NCBI GenBank assembly: GCA_017577565.1
Contig: PKRH01000006.1
Location: 1 to 55,158, forward strand
Length of the DNA: 55,158 nt
Origin: Thermoanaerobacterales bacterium
Lineage (GTDB): Bacteria > Actinomycetota > Acidimicrobiia > Acidimicrobiales > JACDCH01
Direction of reading: 5' to 3'
The translations under genes and the position numbers were made by a program. Below are positions 52,023-55,158 of the stretch, one piece after another. The first letter of the stretch is position 1. The number at the start of each line of letters is the position of its first letter. The notes beneath the pieces were generated by a model. The model was not told where the DNA came from, did no database searches, and was given only the letters and a program-made list of their open reading frames with translations.

Positions 52023-52871
52023 ATGACGGCACGCGCAGGATCAGCAGGGCCCCGGTGGGCGTCGCTGGTCGCCGCCCTCGCGCTCTGCTGCGCCGCCTGC
52101 GGCGGCGACGGGGCGGCGACGACCGAGGTCGCCGGCGGGCCGGGCCCGGCCGGGTGGTCGGGCGTCGACGTCGTCGGCATCGAGGCGGTCGAGGGCTCGG
52201 CGGGGGACGGCTCGTCGATCACGGTCCGCACCGAACCGCTGCCGGTCGAGGCGCCCGACGGCAGCTGCGCCGCGACGGTCACCGTCCGGGCCGACGAGTA
52301 CGGCGGGGAGAGCGCCGAGATCGTCGTCAGCGTCGAGGTCCGGGCCGACCGGCCCCGCCTGGCCGACCCGCCCCGGCGCGACGAGCACGGCGCGCCGATC
52401 CCGTGGGACGGCTGCGCGCTCGAGCCGAGGGTGGCGACCGTCGACCTCGAGCACGGCGTCGGGCGCCCGGTGGTCGACCCGTTCGGGTCGCGGTTCTGGC
52501 TCCGGGACGGCGAGTGGGTCGGTTGCGACCACGTCGTGACGACCTGCGTCGTCGACCCGGCCTCGTGCGACAACCTCCGGGACGTCGTCGCCAACACCGA
52601 CGTGCCCCGGCACGCCGGGCTGGGCGAGGTGCGGTGCGAGGAGCCGTTCGCCGTCGTCGAGGTCGACGTGGGCGCGGCTGGCTGCCCGGCGACCGGGGAC
52701 CCGGCCGACAACCCCTGCGCGGGCGCGTGGGTCCGCCGCACGTACTGGCGGATCGAGGACGGCGCCTGGGTGGCCGTCGGCGCCGACGCGGGCCCCGGCT
52801 GCGGCGGGATCCCGGCGCTCGCCCCCGACTTCCCGAGCCACCTCTGCGCCGACCTCCCCGCCCTGGGCTGA
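52023..52871 (+). CDS. Cys-rich putative lipoprotein
   Basis: 282 aa. The N-terminal basic-hydrophobic segment ends in ALCCAACGGDG, compatible with a lipobox Cys. The mature part is acidic with ten or more Cys, in pairs that suggest disulfides in an exported domain (DGSCAATVTV, CDHVVTTCVVDPASCDN, GCPATGDPADNPC). No family recognised. SD GAGGAG lies about 7 nt before ATG 52023. Confidence 0.6.
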   Translation: MTARAGSAGPRWASLVAALALCCAACGGDGAATTEVAGGPGPAGWSGVDVVGIEAVEGSAGDGSSITVRTEPLPVEAPDGSCAATVTVRADEYGGESAEIVVSVEVRADRPRLADPPRRDEHGAPIPWDGCALEPRVATVDLEHGVGRPVVDPFGSRFWLRDGEWVGCDHVVTTCVVDPASCDNLRDVVANTDVPRHAGLGEVRCEEPFAVVEVDVGAAGCPATGDPADNPCAGAWVRRTYWRIEDGAWVAVGADAGPGCGGIPALAPDFPSHLCADLPALG

Positions 52872-52904
52872 CCGGGTCGCACGGTGCCCGCGGCCGGACG
52901 CCGG

Positions 52905-52910
52905 TAGGGT
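52905..52910 (+). promoter_or_regulatory. -10 element of leaderless promoter for the flavin reductase
   Basis: TAGGGT, 7 nt before ATG 52918. Confidence 0.55.
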
Positions 52911-52917
52911 CCCGCGC

Positions 52918-53478
52918 ATGGCAGCACCAGGAGGCACCGGCCCGATCGGCCCCTTCCCCCCGGGCGTGGACACCGAGGAGGCCCGGGAGGCGTACGACAA
53001 GATGCGCCGCCGCCTGCTGTGGACGATGCCGTCGGGGCTCTACGTCGTCGGCAGCCGCTCGGGCGAGCAGCGGAACCTCATGACGCTGAACTGGGCGACC
53101 CAGGTCAGCTTCGAGCCCAAGCTGCTCGGGATCGGGGTCGAGAAGACCGCCCTCACCCACAAGCTGATCAGCGAGAGCGGCGTCTTCACGCTCTGCACGA
53201 TCAGCCGGGAGGACCGGGCGATCGTCCGCAAGTTCACCAAGCCGGTGGAGTACGACCCCGACCAGGGCACCCTCAACGGCTTCCCGTTCCGTGAGGCCCG
53301 GACGGGCGCGCCGATCCTGGACCGGGCGGTCGGCTGGTTCGACTGCGAGGTGCGGACCCCGGTCGACTGCGGCGGCCACACCTTCTTCATCGGCGAGATC
53401 GTCGACTGCGGCTTCTCCGCCCCCGAGGACACGCCGGTCCTGCGGATGGAGGACACCCGCATGAGCTACGGAGGCTGA
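52918..53478 (+). CDS. flavin reductase-like FMN-binding protein
   Basis: 186 aa split-barrel flavin reductase family. LMTLNWATQVSFEPKLLGIG and FTLCTISREDRAIVRKF are the conserved strands that bind FMN/FAD. Members reduce flavin with NAD(P)H to feed two-component monooxygenases, but no oxygenase is adjacent. It is followed 4 bp later by a PLP enzyme, likely one unit. Confidence 0.88.
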   Translation: MAAPGGTGPIGPFPPGVDTEEAREAYDKMRRRLLWTMPSGLYVVGSRSGEQRNLMTLNWATQVSFEPKLLGIGVEKTALTHKLISESGVFTLCTISREDRAIVRKFTKPVEYDPDQGTLNGFPFREARTGAPILDRAVGWFDCEVRTPVDCGGHTFFIGEIVDCGFSAPEDTPVLRMEDTRMSYGG

Positions 53479-53482
53479 CGAC

Positions 53483-54730
53483 GTGACCGACCACCCGACG
53501 TTCCCGGCCATCGGCCGCCCCGTCGACGAGCTCGTCGCCGAGATCCGGGGCGGCCGCGGCGACGACGCCGACTGGCGGGCCGGGCGCACCTTCAGCCTCG
53601 TCTACAACGCGGCCGACCCCGAGCTCGAGCGCCTCCACGAGGCGGTGGCCCACGAGTACCTCCACGAGAACTACCTCAACCCGTTCGCGTTCCCCAGCCT
53701 GCTGCGCATGGAGCGCGAGGTGGTCGCCATGGGCGCCGACCTGCTGCACGGCGACCCCCGGGCCGGGAAGCTGACGAGCGGCGGCACCGAGAGCATCTTC
53801 CTCGCCGTGCAGGTGGCGCGCGACCACGCCCGCGCCGAGCGGGGCATCGCCGAGCCGGCGATCGTGCTGCCCGAGACGGCCCACCCCGCCTTCGCCAAGG
53901 CCTGCCACTACCTCGACGTCACCGAGGTGCGCGTCCCGGTCGGCCCCGACGGCCGGGCCGACCTCGCCGCCACCGCCGCGGCGGTCGACGACCGGACGGC
54001 CCTCGTCGTCGGGTCCGCGCCCTGCTACCCCTTCGGCGTCGTCGACCCCATCCCCGAGCTGGCCACCCTGGCCGCCGAGCGCGGCGCGCTCTGCCACGTC
54101 GACGCCTGCCTGGGCGGCTGGCTGCTGCCGTTCCTCGAGCGCCTCGGCGAGCCGGTGCCCCCGTGGGACATGCGGGTCGAGGGCGTGACGTCGCTGTCGG
54201 CCGACGTGCACAAGTACGGCTGGTCGTTCAAGGGCGCCTCGCTGCTGCTGCACCGCGACGAGGACCTGCTGAAGCGCCAGTACTTCCTCTTCGACGGCTG
54301 GCCCGGCGGCCTGTACGGCTCGGCCACGACCGCCGGCACGCGCCCCGCCGCCCCGATCGCGGCCGCCTGGGCGACGGTGCGGTACCTGGGGATGGAGGGC
54401 TACCTGCGGCTCGCCGACCAGGTCCGGGCCGCCTCGGCGAGGTTCCGGGCCGGCATCGAGGCCATCGACGGCCTCCACGTCACCGGCGACCCGGTGCCCG
54501 GGATCATGGAGATCGCCGCCGACCCGGGCTCCGGCATCGACATGGGCGCGGTCGGCGACGTCATGGACGACCGCGGCTGGCACCTCGACCGCCAGCAGGG
54601 CGGGCTCCACGCCATCATCTCGCCCTCCCACCTGGCGGCGGCCGACGCCTTCCTGGCCGACCTGGCCGACGCCGTCGCCCACCACGGGCCGAGCCGGGGC
54701 GTCGAGGCCCGCTACGGCGGCGTGGGGTGA
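53483..54730 (+). CDS. PLP-dependent lyase/decarboxylase (sphingosine-1-phosphate lyase / DOPA decarboxylase superfamily)
   Basis: 415 aa fold-type I enzyme. The PLP Lys is K244 (SADVHKYGWSFKGAS), D207 (ALCHVDACLGG) pairs with the pyridine N, and GKLTSGGTESIFLAV (95-110) binds the phosphate. The HVDACLGG/ADVHKYGW spacing is as in bacterial sphingosine-1-phosphate lyases; the group also holds amino-acid decarboxylases and Cys-desulfurase-like members, so the substrate is open. GTG 53483 with GGAGG 8 nt upstream. Ends 4 bp before mobA. Confidence 0.85.
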   Translation: MTDHPTFPAIGRPVDELVAEIRGGRGDDADWRAGRTFSLVYNAADPELERLHEAVAHEYLHENYLNPFAFPSLLRMEREVVAMGADLLHGDPRAGKLTSGGTESIFLAVQVARDHARAERGIAEPAIVLPETAHPAFAKACHYLDVTEVRVPVGPDGRADLAATAAAVDDRTALVVGSAPCYPFGVVDPIPELATLAAERGALCHVDACLGGWLLPFLERLGEPVPPWDMRVEGVTSLSADVHKYGWSFKGASLLLHRDEDLLKRQYFLFDGWPGGLYGSATTAGTRPAAPIAAAWATVRYLGMEGYLRLADQVRAASARFRAGIEAIDGLHVTGDPVPGIMEIAADPGSGIDMGAVGDVMDDRGWHLDRQQGGLHAIISPSHLAAADAFLADLADAVAHHGPSRGVEARYGGVG

Positions 54731-54734
54731 GCCC

Positions 54735-55158
54735 GTGGGCCCGGGCCCACCCCGGCCGCCGGTGCTCGGCGCGGTGCTCTGCGGCGGCGCGAGCCGGCGG
54801 ATGGGCGCGGACAAGGCGCTGATCCGCCTCGAGGGCCGCCCGCTCGCCGCCCGGGTGGCGCGGGCGCTCGCCGCCGCCGGCGCGGCGCGGGTCGTGGCCG
54901 TGGGCGGCGACGCCCGGGCCCTGCGCGCCGCCGGGCTCGAGGTCGTCCCGGACCGGGCGCCGGGCGAGGGCCCGCTCGGCGGCCTGGTCACCGCGCTCAC
55001 CGCACCGTGGCCGGGGCCGGGGGAGGGCGGCGCCGCCGCCCGCCGCCCGCCGCCGGCGGGCGCGGTCGTCCTCGTCGTCGCCTGCGACCTCGTCGCCCCG
55101 TCGGCCGACGCCTTCGCCGCCACCGTCGCCGCGCTGCTGACCGCGCCCGGGGCCGACG
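54735..55158 (+). CDS. mobA: molybdenum cofactor guanylyltransferase, N-terminal part (cut by window end)
   Basis: About 141 residues from GTG 54735 to the edge. The nucleotidyltransferase signature LCGGASRRMGADKAL is complete and VACDLV supplies the metal Asp; DRAPGEGPLGGL is the usual following block. MobA attaches GMP to molybdopterin to make the bis-MGD cofactor. An in-family alternative is a general MobA-like NTP transferase, but the GGxSRRMGxDKA motif supports MobA. Confidence 0.85.
   Translation, partial: MGPGPPRPPVLGAVLCGGASRRMGADKALIRLEGRPLAARVARALAAAGAARVVAVGGDARALRAAGLEVVPDRAPGEGPLGGLVTALTAPWPGPGEGGAAARRPPPAGAVVLVVACDLVAPSADAFAATVAALLTAPGAD

Overview
The window is chromosomal DNA from a very GC-rich actinobacterium. 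CarD, a DUF3151 protein, a WW-like 'WWQASDDKWYPP' membrane protein, several acyl-CoA genes and many leaderless-looking start sites together suggest class Acidimicrobiia; this placement is inference, since there is no rRNA. Genes are tightly packed and no gene-free stretch exceeds about 225 bp. I see no insertion sequence, prophage, integrase, CRISPR array or origin.

Layout. 1-5480 (minus): a kinase-fold protein lacking canonical catalytic residues (cut by the window edge) and glutamate synthase large subunit gltB, with no gltD nearby. 5663-13585 (minus): six close or overlapping genes: a 110-aa orphan, a GMC flavin oxidoreductase, two SDR epimerase/dehydrogenases and two tandem paralogous GT-C-like membrane proteins. 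13634-16234: a b-type cytochrome and lipoprotein pair, divergent from an ECF sigma/anti-sigma pair. 16250-23118: a translationally coupled minus-strand operon (acyl-CoA-reductase/HAD fusion, zinc alcohol dehydrogenase, a 29-codon mini-ORF, LarA-like protein, PlsC acyltransferase) facing a TetR gene across a 24-bp gap that contains one palindrome and both predicted -10 elements. 23138-27857: secreted S1 protease, ddl, murF, marC. 28026-31359: amidase, tRNA-Val(CAC), WW-motif membrane protein, carD. 31550-36555: acyl-CoA dehydrogenase plus crotonase, methyltransferase, DoxX, gamma-glutamyltransferase. 36600-43154: RpiR regulator divergent from an aldehyde dehydrogenase/class III aminotransferase pair (GABA-like catabolism), then a fused E1 alpha-beta 2-oxoacid dehydrogenase coupled to a glycerophosphodiesterase. 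43217-46934: acyl-CoA ligase, SirB1-like protein, second acyl-CoA dehydrogenase behind a perfect 18-bp palindrome. 47082-55158: unusual pyruvate kinase, alpha/beta hydrolase, patatin, DUF3151, a second hydrolase, lipoprotein, flavin reductase, PLP lyase/decarboxylase, and the start of mobA.

The most interesting items are the TetR-controlled reductase-ADH-LarA-PlsC operon, its compressed divergent operator/promoter, the six-gene GMC/SDR/GT-C operon, and a recurrent TAnnnT-N7/8-start-codon arrangement at twelve genes that implies widespread leaderless transcription. All functions are read from sequence motifs; no database search was run.
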